Of a stretch of 35,157 nucleotides of DNA, positions 13,537 to 19,671 are shown in pieces. Below the pieces are notes generated by a model that was not told the origin of the DNA, did not search any database, and was given only the letters and a program-made list of their open reading frames with translations. This DNA comes from JBBUEO01 sp038056915. Lineage in GTDB: Bacteria > Patescibacteriota > UBA1384 > UBA12157 > JAENIV01. Position numbers and translations under genes: made by a program. The stretch covers positions 1 to 35,157 of the forward strand of contig JBBUEO010000003.1 of NCBI GenBank assembly GCA_038056915.1, in the 5' to 3' direction. Each line of letters begins with the position of its first letter. Within the stretch, counting starts at the first letter, position 1.

Positions 13537-14022
13537 TCACCCCCTCTCCCACTCACCCTTTTCCCCTTTTCTTTGTTTTTCCGCCATCACCAGCTCATCA
13601 TAGATGCCGTCAATCAGTTGATATTTGCGGGCTTCTTTGAGACTTACCCAGGCAAAGTCATCGGCTTCATTTTGCTGGAGCTTGATTTTGCCGGAAACAT
13701 AATCAGCCAAACAGGAGATCACTAAAGACGGCTGACCGTCTTTGTGGACTGTCGCCAGACTAGTGAGGTAAGCAATATTTTTGATTCTTAAGCCGACCTC
13801 TTCTTTGACTTCGCGTTTTAGGGTTTTCTCTAAAACATTATACCAATAATGCTTGGTATCTTTTTTGAGGGCAAGATAATCATTGGTTTCCAATTTGCCG
13901 CCGGGAACCGTCCACATCCCGGGAAAACGCTTTTTACTAAGAGAACGCCGAATAATTAAATATTTGTTATCTTTGACAATAATGGCAGTAATCGCCACTT
14001 CGTGGAGATATTGATTTTTCAA
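13537..14022 (-). CDS. NUDIX hydrolase
   Basis: This 161-aa protein has the start of the Nudix box at GGK (41-43) and its end at KREVKEEVGL (69-78), giving R70, E71, E74 and E75 as the metal-binding core. Between the glycines and the first Glu there are about 17 extra residues compared with the normal G-x5-E spacing, so the loop is expanded. The family hydrolyses nucleoside diphosphates linked to another moiety, for example damaged dNTPs or nucleotide sugars; with many nucleotide-sugar enzymes nearby the latter is plausible. The C-terminus is charged (KQRKGEKGEWERG) and its DNA is low-complexity. Confidence 0.88.
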   Translation of the reverse strand: MKNQYLHEVAITAIIVKDNKYLIIRRSLSKKRFPGMWTVPGGKLETNDYLALKKDTKHYWYNVLEKTLKREVKEEVGLRIKNIAYLTSLATVHKDGQPSLVISCLADYVSGKIKLQQNEADDFAWVSLKEARKYQLIDGIYDELVMAEKQRKGEKGEWERG

Positions 14023-14177
14023 TGGTTTTATTCACCTTTTTTTGTCAATATATAGTGAATATCAGGTCTTTTTTATATATATTCACTGCTTCTTAATGCA
14101 ATTCTATCATTTTCTCTGATTATCTGATCATCTGATTATCTAAAATACCCTATCCGGGTTAAATCCTTATCAAAAAT

Positions 14178-14402
14178 CTACATCCCTAACAAGGTAAAAA
14201 CCTTATAAATAAGCATTGCCGGCCAGACAATGGCTTTTAATAAACCCAAAACTCCCATCCAAAAACCATCGGCTTGTTGGATAAAGTAAACCGCCGCCCC
14301 GATAAAAGCCAAGCCGTAGACTCCCCCAAAAGCCCCGTGTTGATGCTCGTGCCACCGCTTAACATAAACCTGTTCTTGCCCGCATTCTTGTTCTTTTGTT
14401 AT
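14178..14402 (-). CDS. Small membrane protein with a probable ATA (non-AUG) start
   Basis: A 74-aa frame with no ATG near its start: AAAGGAG lies 5 nt before ATA (14402-14400), followed by TKEQECGQEQ. The body has a His-rich stretch (WHEHQHGAFGG) and two likely membrane segments (VYGLAFIGAAVYFIQ and FWMGVLGLLKAIVWPAMLIYKVF). Its composition and lack of interruption make it a convincing small inner-membrane protein; I believe similar short proteins are common in Patescibacteria but cannot check this here. A TATAAT box (14426-14421) lies just upstream. The first in-frame ATG is at residue 49, too late to be the start, so an AUA start or a sequence error must be assumed. Confidence 0.7.
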   Translation of the reverse strand: MTKEQECGQEQVYVKRWHEHQHGAFGGVYGLAFIGAAVYFIQQADGFWMGVLGLLKAIVWPAMLIYKVFTLLGM

Positions 14403-14450
14403 TTTTACTCCTTTAGAACTATTATACTATAATTTATCAAATGAGATTAG

Positions 14451-14488
14451 CGGGTGGTGGGGGGGNNNNNNNNNNGCCCCACCACCCG
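14451..14488 (-). terminator. Hairpin interrupted by a 10-N gap
   Basis: CGGGTGGTGGGG (14451-14462) and CCCCACCACCCG (14477-14488) are perfect complements flanking 10 N (14466-14475). This is a 12-bp stem right after the stop of the 169-aa gene, probably its terminator. The assembler or sequencer failed at the loop. Confidence 0.75.
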
Positions 14489-14501
14489 AAATGTCCGTTC
14501 G

Positions 14502-15011
14502 CTAGCGCTTCGCCAGCTTTCTTGCCCCCAGACAAATGAGTAGAACCACAATGACGAGAAGCGAGATACCGGCCGTCGTCCACTTTGCCGGGGTGAAGAA
14601 ATGCCCTGCCCACCAGAGTGACTCTCGATCTACTCGCGGCCATTGGTTCAATACTCGATAAAGGAAGATATTCTCTCCCCAATCAAGTATCGCCCCTATG
14701 CAAGGCAACACCCAGAGCAGCTCCCACCAATCCTCAAGTCTGCAAGAAGTCGCCAGCAGCCAAAGGCACAAGCCAAAGCAGGAGGCGTAGAGCAGTGGGT
14801 AGACCATATCCGCACCTAGAGCGGTAAGACACTGGGCTACCCCTTCACTTCCGAGGGAATCAAGATGGTTAATTCCCTCCTCAAGGGTGTAACTAAACTT
14901 CATGTCGAGCGGCGGAGCTGGCCACATTCTGGACGACGCCATTGCGAGGGCGATCGTCATGATGAGGAGAAAAACGAACAACCGCCAATGATACGTCCTT
15001 GAGCTTTCCAC
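14502..15011 (-). CDS. Four-helix integral membrane protein, unknown function
   Basis: The likely start is GTG at 15011, 7 nt after GAAGGAGG, giving 169 aa; an ATG 10 codons upstream has no ribosome-binding site. There are about four membrane segments: LFVFLLIMTIALAMA, a central YPLLYASCFGLCLWLL, LLWVLPCIGAILDW and a final AGISLLVIVVLLICLG. Polar motifs GADMVYPLLY, DWGEN and FFTPAKW sit at helix borders and could form a site within the membrane. I recognise no named family. It has its own TTGACA-17-TATTAT promoter and a leader with two hairpins (GCTTC/GAAGC and CGGCCA/TGGCCG), and is GC-rich. Confidence 0.72.
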   Translation of the reverse strand: MESSRTYHWRLFVFLLIMTIALAMASSRMWPAPPLDMKFSYTLEEGINHLDSLGSEGVAQCLTALGADMVYPLLYASCFGLCLWLLATSCRLEDWWELLWVLPCIGAILDWGENIFLYRVLNQWPRVDRESLWWAGHFFTPAKWTTAGISLLVIVVLLICLGARKLAKR

Positions 15012-15082
15012 ATCAGATCCTCCTTCGGGCTGACCGGCCATTCTGCTGGCCGAGTATCTCTGCTTCTTATCGAAGCAACCCC

Positions 15083-15111
15083 ATAATACGAGATCTCTCT
15101 TAAAATGTCAA
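15083..15111 (-). promoter_or_regulatory. Promoter of the membrane protein gene
   Basis: TTGACA (15111-15106) and TATTAT (15088-15083) on the minus strand are separated by 17 bp. The roughly 65-nt leader carries two short hairpins before the Shine-Dalgarno. Confidence 0.8.
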
Positions 15112-15132
15112 TCCCTTTTACCATACCATCAA

Positions 15133-15153
15133 ACCTCACCTGACGGGTGAGGT
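15133..15153 (-). terminator. Hairpin between the MazG-like gene and the membrane protein promoter
   Basis: ACCTCACC/GGTGAGGT is a perfect 8-bp stem with a 5-nt loop. Only a weak T-rich stretch follows, so termination strength is uncertain. Confidence 0.5.
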
Positions 15154-15214
15154 CTCTATGGTGTAAACCCCGATCAATTTTTAATATTTTTTTTATTACA
15201 CCTAATATATAACA

Positions 15215-15532
15215 TCATTGATGAGTTTCGTGCATATTCTCCCACTCCCACTTCCGATCTTTGTTGGCTTCGATTTTTTTTAGAACTTCTTTTTCAAGAT
15301 CAATATTAAAGATGCCGCAAAGATGAAAAATCCTCTGGACAGCATCCCCCATCTCTTCCTGGAAACTGTCCTGACCGCTAATTTTCTTGTGGCGGTATGC
15401 CTCATAGGCTTCGGATATTTCCGAATGGATCAGGGCAATTTTCTCACCAACATTAATTTCCGCAGGTTTTGTTCCAAAGCCCTTTTCTTTAGCTTGCTTA
15501 AGAATCAAATCTGTTAATTCTTTAATAGTCAT
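15215..15532 (-). CDS. MazG-like nucleotide pyrophosphohydrolase
   Basis: This 105-aa all-helical protein has the metal-binding pattern of the MazG/dUTPase-2 superfamily: E38-x2-E41 (HSEISEAYEA) and E60-x2-D63 (EEMGDAVQR). The family hydrolyses NTPs or dNTPs to the monophosphate plus pyrophosphate and often serves in nucleotide-pool cleaning. The length matches single-domain MazG proteins. It stands alone between tRNA-Ser(GCT) and the four-helix membrane protein. Only a modest ribosome-binding signal (AAAGGAG 5 nt before the ATG) is seen. Confidence 0.85.
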   Translation of the reverse strand: MTIKELTDLILKQAKEKGFGTKPAEINVGEKIALIHSEISEAYEAYRHKKISGQDSFQEEMGDAVQRIFHLCGIFNIDLEKEVLKKIEANKDRKWEWENMHETHQ

Positions 15533-15624
15533 TTTACTCCTTTCTTTTAATGGCTCACACCATTTGAGCCATTCACTAATTTCCTAAATTGGCCTTTCGA
15601 CCATTAACATTCGCTTAAGGTAAA

Positions 15625-15712
15625 CGGAGAGGGTGGGATTCGAACCCACGGACCCCTTGCGGGATCAGCTTCTTAGCAGGAAGCTGCACTAAGCCAGCTA
15701 TGCGACCTCTCC
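15625..15712 (-). tRNA. tRNA-Ser(GCT)
   Basis: Acceptor GGAGAGG/CCTCTCC with discriminator G, anticodon stem GCTTC/GAAGC with loop CTGCTAA (anticodon GCT), a long variable arm (GATCCCGCAAGGGGTC) and T-arm GTGGG-TTCGAAT-CCCAC. No CCA is encoded, unlike tRNA-Arg in this window. Confidence 0.95.
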
Positions 15713-15736
15713 ATATTTTAATGTTAACACGATTAC

Positions 15737-16237
15737 CTATGGTTGAAAGCCGATTTTTCTTTTTGGTTCTCCACTTGACGGCGCCAATTCCCGAATTATC
15801 TCAAATACAATTCTAAATTGTTTATCGTATCTTTTTTCCATCTCTTCAATTTTTTTTAGCAATTTTTTATGGGTTCCCAATAATTTCCGTAATTTAATAA
15901 ATGTTCGCATTATTTGGATATTGACTTGCGTTGCACGTTTACTATTTAGAACCGATGATAACATTAAAATACCATGTTCAGTAAAAACTCGAGGATTTTT
16001 TCTTGTTCCGCCCCATTTTGATGTTCCAAATTGGAATATCAAATTATGGAATTCTTCTTTAGTAAGTTTAAACATAAAATCATCTGGGAAATGATCTAAA
16101 TTTCGGCTTACAGCTTTATTAAAATTACTTGTAGTAATTTCGTAAAGTAAAGCCAAATCACGGTCTAACATCACCTTTTGACCGCGAATTAAGTAAATTT
16201 TCTGCTCAATTAATTCTTGAATAACTAAATCTCTCAT
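15737..16237 (-). CDS. ORF6N-domain protein
   Basis: This 166-aa protein has a clear ORF6N domain (about 10-105): IYLIRGQKVMLDRDLALLY, then VSRNLDHFPDDFMFKLTKEEF and RVFTEHGILMLSSVL. The domain binds DNA and is common in phage antirepressors and in bacterial proteins of mobile origin. The C-terminal 50 residues are a charged helix, probably a coiled coil. It lies alone next to tRNA-Ser(GCT), a frequent integration neighbourhood. No integrase is seen, so it may be a relic of an element or a domesticated regulator. Confidence 0.9.
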   Translation of the reverse strand: MRDLVIQELIEQKIYLIRGQKVMLDRDLALLYEITTSNFNKAVSRNLDHFPDDFMFKLTKEEFHNLIFQFGTSKWGGTRKNPRVFTEHGILMLSSVLNSKRATQVNIQIMRTFIKLRKLLGTHKKLLKKIEEMEKRYDKQFRIVFEIIRELAPSSGEPKRKIGFQP

Positions 16238-16329
16238 GATTCAAATGTAATCTATTTAATTTGCAGACAGACAAACCGTCGCCTTAAGCCACCCGGCCGC
16301 GCTTCCGCAATAAAATGCTTTTAGGGGGA

Positions 16330-16354
16330 GGGAGCCCCGCTTAGCGGGGCTCCC
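16330..16354 (-). terminator. Terminator of the 148-aa gene
   Basis: GGGAGCCCCGC/GCGGGGCTCCC is a perfect 11-bp stem with a 3-nt loop, 6 bp after the stop codon. On the minus strand CCCCCTAAAAGC follows, so there is no strong T-run. Confidence 0.75.
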
Positions 16355-16360
16355 GATAGG

Positions 16361-16807
16361 TTAACTTTTCCCTCTCCTTTTCAGGACATTCTCCACGAAT
16401 TCGCGCGGCGTCATCCCGGTAAGATCTTTGTCCACGATAACCCCATTCAGGGCTAGCTGGGCTCTCTTGACAGGATGACCCGTAACGTACACCGACAGGT
16501 ACCCCCGGCTCGTGGTTCTTTCATGATGGCAGATCTCGTCATAGAAAAACCGCAGGGCTCTTTCCATCTCGGGGTTGCCTCCCTCCATAGACCTGCCGAG
16601 CTGATGCTCCGGAAGTTCCTCTGTCAGAGCCGATTGATGCTCAGTCCAATCGAGAATCTCATCTCCTCTTAGTGCCACGACAGGTTCTTCCCAGATAAAG
16701 GGAATGAGTATGAAAACGTCTTCCGTGGAGAAAGCCCTCCTTGCCATCACCGTCTGTAAGGATTGGATGGCTACATCTAATCTGCCGTCCGTGTGGAACT
16801 CTCCCAA
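16361..16807 (-). CDS. Hypothetical protein, GC-rich cassette
   Basis: The 148-aa frame starts at TTG 16807; AAAAGGAG lies 10 nt upstream. An ATG in another frame directly abuts the Shine-Dalgarno (spacing 0) and leads to an Arg-rich shadow product, so TTG is preferred. The protein is acidic in the middle (EEPVVALRGDEILDWTEHQ) and has a basic C-terminal helix (MTPREFVENVLKRRGKS). No family is recognised and no membrane segment is seen. It may be co-transcribed with the upstream tRNA-Ser(TGA), since no separate promoter is clear. A perfect GC hairpin ends it. Confidence 0.65.
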   Translation of the reverse strand: MGEFHTDGRLDVAIQSLQTVMARRAFSTEDVFILIPFIWEEPVVALRGDEILDWTEHQSALTEELPEHQLGRSMEGGNPEMERALRFFYDEICHHERTTSRGYLSVYVTGHPVKRAQLALNGVIVDKDLTGMTPREFVENVLKRRGKS

Positions 16808-16866
16808 ACTTATTCATCTCCTTTTCGGTAACCGAATAAAAGTACTGGCGGAAGGGGTGAGATTCG

Positions 16867-16980
16867 CCCCGCACCAGAGCGGTGGGAGCAGGATTCGAAC
16901 CTGCGATCACTTTGCAGCGATACCTGTTTTCAAGACAGGCGCAATCGTCCACTCTGCCATCCCACCGCCTCGGTGCGGGG
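16867..16980. mobile_element. 114-bp insert with 9-bp terminal inverted repeats, carrying a tRNA
   Basis: CCCCGCACC (16867-16875) and GGTGCGGGG (16972-16980) abut the two break points of the outer tRNA exactly. Between them is only one intact tRNA-Ser(TGA). This has the outline of a minimal inserted element, or of a 3' and 5' hairpin closing around a tRNA. No transposase is present. Assembly error is the main alternative. Confidence 0.5.
16880..16966 (-). tRNA. tRNA-Ser(TGA), complete, inside the split tRNA
   Basis: Acceptor GGTGGGA/TCCCACC, anticodon stem CCTGT/ACAGG with loop CTTGAAA (anticodon TGA), a long variable arm (TATCGCTGCAAAGTGAT) and T-arm GCAGG-TTCGAAT-CCTGC, discriminator G. 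Its D-arm differs from the two native-looking serine tRNAs here. CCA is not encoded. Confidence 0.93.
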
Positions 16981-17078
16981 TTCAAGACCGGTGCACTAAA
17001 CCGCTATGCGACCCTTCCATCCTACCATATCTTAACATTATTTTACCAAATTTTCTCCTAAAAAGAAAGTACGGGGGC

Positions 17079-17108
17079 TTGCATAATTAATAAACCATAT
17101 CATATAGT
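17079..17108 (+). promoter_or_regulatory. Promoter of the GT2 gene, leaderless type
   Basis: TTGCAT (17079-17084) and TATAGT (17103-17108) have an 18-bp spacer. The ATG is only 9 nt beyond the -10 box, so the mRNA would start at or within a few bases of the start codon. Confidence 0.6.
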
Positions 17109-17117
17109 AAAATCACC

Positions 17118-17804
17118 ATGAAACTTGGGATTATCATTCCCGCTTACAATGAAGAAAAGACCCTCAAAGAGGTCTTAAATTCTTTACCAAAAACCCTGCC
17201 TGGCATCAGTCAAATCGAAGTTGTCGTTGTCTCGGACGGCTCAACCGATAAAACCGCTGACATTGCCCAAAAAGCCAAAATAACTTTAATTGAGCATGAT
17301 TTAAACCGCGGTTTGGGCGGCGCTTTGGGAACCGGTTTTGGATATGCCCGTAAATGTGGTTTTGATCTGATCGTCACTTTTGACGCTGACGGTCAACACC
17401 ATCAAGACGATATTGCCGCCGTTATCAGACCAATCGTCAAAGGTAAAGCCGATGTGGTGGTCGGCTCACGGCTGAAAAACCCGGCGGGCATGCCCTGGTA
17501 CCGCCAGTTAGGTATTTGGGGGTTAAATTTAATTACCCTGCTGTTTTTTTGGGTCTGGACCAGCGACTCCCAGTCAGGACTTAGAGCATTTTCCAAAAAA
17601 GCCATTGGGAAAATAGATCTTCAATCCAACCGAATGGAGGTGTCTTCGGAATTTTTCTATGAAATCGGCCATAAAAATCTGAAAATGGTCGAAGTGCCAA
17701 TTCGCAGTATTTATACTTCATATTCTTTAGAAAAAGGTCAAAAAAATATTAATGCTTTTCGAATAATTTCCAAATTAATTTACCGGCGGTTTTTTAGTAA
17801 ATAA
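17118..17804 (+). CDS. GT2-family glycosyltransferase (polyprenyl-phosphate type)
   Basis: This 228-aa GT-A protein begins with IIIPAYNEEKTL and has VVVVSDGSTD and the metal-binding D89-A90-D91 in TFDADGQH, then VVGSRL. This is the pattern of dolichol/undecaprenyl-phosphate mannosyl- and glucosyltransferases, which load a sugar from a nucleotide donor onto a lipid carrier at the cytoplasmic face. One hydrophobic stretch (about 130-146) may embed in the membrane. Such lipid-linked sugars are donors for GT-C enzymes, and two GT-C-like proteins are encoded nearby (19672-24080). The DUF2304 gene that follows is a frequent partner of this GT2 type. Confidence 0.93.
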   Translation: MKLGIIIPAYNEEKTLKEVLNSLPKTLPGISQIEVVVVSDGSTDKTADIAQKAKITLIEHDLNRGLGGALGTGFGYARKCGFDLIVTFDADGQHHQDDIAAVIRPIVKGKADVVVGSRLKNPAGMPWYRQLGIWGLNLITLLFFWVWTSDSQSGLRAFSKKAIGKIDLQSNRMEVSSEFFYEIGHKNLKMVEVPIRSIYTSYSLEKGQKNINAFRIISKLIYRRFFSK

Positions 17805-17815
17805 GAGGAAAAACT

Positions 17816-17893
17816 TCCGACGAATCTTTTTACACCAATTATCACTAATCAGTTATATTAGCGTTGATTCGTGAATAGTAGATTCGTCGGATG
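17816..17893. repeat. Inverted repeat with dispersed motif
   Basis: TCCGACGAATC (17816-17826) and GATTCGTCGGA (17881-17891) are perfect 11-bp complements. ATTCGTGAATAGT lies between. Both motif types recur at 5410-5466. The hairpin sits between the GT2 and DUF2304 genes. Confidence 0.6.
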
Positions 17894-17910
17894 CATTTCA
17901 AACTAATATT

Positions 17911-18297
17911 ATGTCTATTTTTGGCGGTGTTGCCTTAATTAAAATTTTATTTACCTTATTCGCCCTGTTTGCTTGGTCGCGGGCGATTTTGCGGTTTTAC
18001 CGCAAAGACTTAAGCTGGAAGGAGCTCTTATTTTGGTCGCTGGTTTGGCTGGCAATGATTGTTTTGGTTTTTATCCCCGGCAAAACCAATTTTTTAGCCA
18101 AAGCTTTGGGAATGGAGCGCGGCAATGACGCGATGTTTTTTTTGGCAATTGTCGGTCTTCTTTACGCCTCATACCGGCTTTATGTTAAAAGCAATGAAAT
18201 GGAAAAAGAAATCACCCGTTTAGTGAGAGCGCTAGCTTTGAAAAATATCAAGCAAAGCAAATCCCTATCGCGCCGAAAATCAAAGAGAACAAAATAA
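17911..18297 (+). CDS. DUF2304 family membrane protein
   Basis: This 128-aa protein has three membrane segments (about 8-24, 40-57 and 75-90). The motif of Trp/Arg at the first loop, FWSLVWLAMIVLVFIPG and a basic cytoplasmic tail (SLSRRKSKRTK) match DUF2304, a small family typically encoded beside GT2 polyprenyl-phosphate glycosyltransferases. It probably assists or anchors that enzyme or flips its product; the exact role is unknown. It is 106 bp from the GT2 gene on the same strand. Confidence 0.85.
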   Translation: MSIFGGVALIKILFTLFALFAWSRAILRFYRKDLSWKELLFWSLVWLAMIVLVFIPGKTNFLAKALGMERGNDAMFFLAIVGLLYASYRLYVKSNEMEKEITRLVRALALKNIKQSKSLSRRKSKRTK

Positions 18298-18453
18298 CCA
18301 ATAATCAAATTCCCTGCCTCGCCGGCAGGCGGGCAATGTTCAATCAAATTCTAAATTCCAATCTTCAAATTGAGAGTTTAGGATTTAAGATTTAATTGGT
18401 CATTGATGCTTGATAATTGAAAATTTATCACTTATTAGGTTAATTATTAATAT
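18298..18453. other. Intergenic stretch with CCTGCC/GGCAGG hairpin
   Basis: CCTGCC-TCGCC-GGCAGG near 18316 forms a short hairpin. The rest is AT-rich filler similar to 8850-8945. No gene is visible. Confidence 0.5.
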
Positions 18454-19668
18454 ATGCGAATTCTCCTTATCAGCCACTGGTATAAACCAATCAAATCGCC
18501 GGTCAAAAGGATGGTACGGATTGCCGAACGTTTAAGCCAAAAACACCAAGTCACTGTCCTGACGAGCCTGCCATCGTATCCTACCGGGATTTTGCCGCCG
18601 CGTTATCGGGGTAAATTTTGGATTATTGAAGAAGAAAATCTCATTGATAGGCGAAATTTGACGATTTTGCGCGTCTGGGACTTCCCCACCCCAAATCAGG
18701 GTTTGATTAAAAGATCCCTAAATTATCTTGCCTTTGTCATCACCGCCAGTATCGCCACTTTATTCTTGGAGCCGTTTGATTTGGTAATTGTCTCCTCGCC
18801 GAATTTTTTTTCCGGCATCGCCGGGGTAATCGCCGCCAGAATCGGCAAAAGCAAATTTATTTTTGATGTCCGCGATCTTTGGCCGGATTCGGCAATTGAA
18901 CTCGGCTATCTTAGAAATCAATTCTTAATTCAGATTTTTAAGAAAATGGAAAAATATTTCTACAAAAAAGCCGATAAAGTTTTCGCGGCTACCGAAGAAA
19001 TTCGCCGAACAATTATTCAGATGGGAATTTCAGAAAAAAAAGTTGTTACTCTATTAAATACGGTTGATATTGAGGTTTTCCGACCCAAAAAGGTAAACCC
19101 TAAAAAATATGGCTATCGTGAGAGCGATTTTTTAATCATTTATATCGGTTCCTTAACAATCGTCCAAAACCTTCAAACAGTCATCGAGGCGGGACAAATT
19201 TTAAAAAAATACCCTCGAATTAAATTTTTATTAGTAGGCGAGGGCGAAGACAAAGAAAATTTAGTTGCCCAAACCAAAAAGCTTAAGCTTAAAAACATTG
19301 CCTTTATGCCGGGCCAGCCAACGGAAAAAATTGTTGAACTGATGAACTTGGCTGATGTCGGCTTAATTTCCTTGGCAAAAAAGAAATTTTTTTCGGATTA
19401 CGCTTTGCCGACCAAAACCTCGGAATATCTGGGCTGTGGCAAACCGATTGTTGCCTGCGCCGGCAAGACCCTAAGAGAACTGATTGAAAAAAATCAAGTC
19501 GGCAGAGTTGTTCCTCCAGGAGATTCAAAAAAACTGGCAAGGGCGATTTGGGATCTTTATCGAAATCGCAAAGATTTGCACAAATATTCTCAAAATGCCC
19601 GCAAGCTGGCTCAAGAAAAGTTCTCTGACGAAAATTTTTACGCAGTTTTGGAAGACAATCTATCTTGA
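18454..19668 (+). CDS. GT4-family glycosyltransferase (WbuB-like)
   Basis: This 404-aa GT-B enzyme has an N-terminal HWYKPIKSPVKRMVRIAERL segment, the DVRDLWPDS motif (about 145-153) typical of the WbuB/CapM-like subgroup that transfers amino sugars, and a donor half with IYIGSLTIVQNLQ and ALPTKTSEYLGCGKPIVA. The substrate is not certain; WbuB itself transfers a fucosamine derivative. It is encoded on the plus strand after the GT2/DUF2304 pair and meets the GT-C-like gene tail-to-tail with a 3-bp gap. No clear Shine-Dalgarno precedes the ATG. Confidence 0.9.
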   Translation: MRILLISHWYKPIKSPVKRMVRIAERLSQKHQVTVLTSLPSYPTGILPPRYRGKFWIIEEENLIDRRNLTILRVWDFPTPNQGLIKRSLNYLAFVITASIATLFLEPFDLVIVSSPNFFSGIAGVIAARIGKSKFIFDVRDLWPDSAIELGYLRNQFLIQIFKKMEKYFYKKADKVFAATEEIRRTIIQMGISEKKVVTLLNTVDIEVFRPKKVNPKKYGYRESDFLIIYIGSLTIVQNLQTVIEAGQILKKYPRIKFLLVGEGEDKENLVAQTKKLKLKNIAFMPGQPTEKIVELMNLADVGLISLAKKKFFSDYALPTKTSEYLGCGKPIVACAGKTLRELIEKNQVGRVVPPGDSKKLARAIWDLYRNRKDLHKYSQNARKLAQEKFSDENFYAVLEDNLS

Positions 19669-19671
19669 GAT

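Larger units (their letters stand above)
16846..17018 (-). pseudogene. Broken tRNA-Ser(TGA) gene split by an inserted tRNA
   Basis: The 5' half (17018-16981) has acceptor GGAAGGG, a D-arm and anticodon loop up to CTTGAA (anticodon TGA). The 3' part (16866-16846) has CGAAT, T-stem CTCAC, acceptor CCCTTCC, discriminator G and CCA. The two acceptor arms match perfectly. The part between (about positions 38-55) is replaced by a 114-bp segment holding a complete tRNA-Ser(TGA). The D-arm resembles that of tRNA-Ser(GCT) here, so the broken copy seems native. Confidence 0.75.

Noticed and set aside
16659..16985. 108-aa frame starting with MNPAPRRWDG
   Set aside because: It runs through tRNA-Ser on the same strand and is a shadow of the 148-aa gene in another frame. 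Its internal ATG abuts the Shine-Dalgarno with no spacing.
15737..17018. Integrated phage or genomic island at the serine tRNAs
   Set aside because: Only an ORF6N gene and tRNA fragments are present. There is no integrase, no att-type direct repeat and no phage structural gene.
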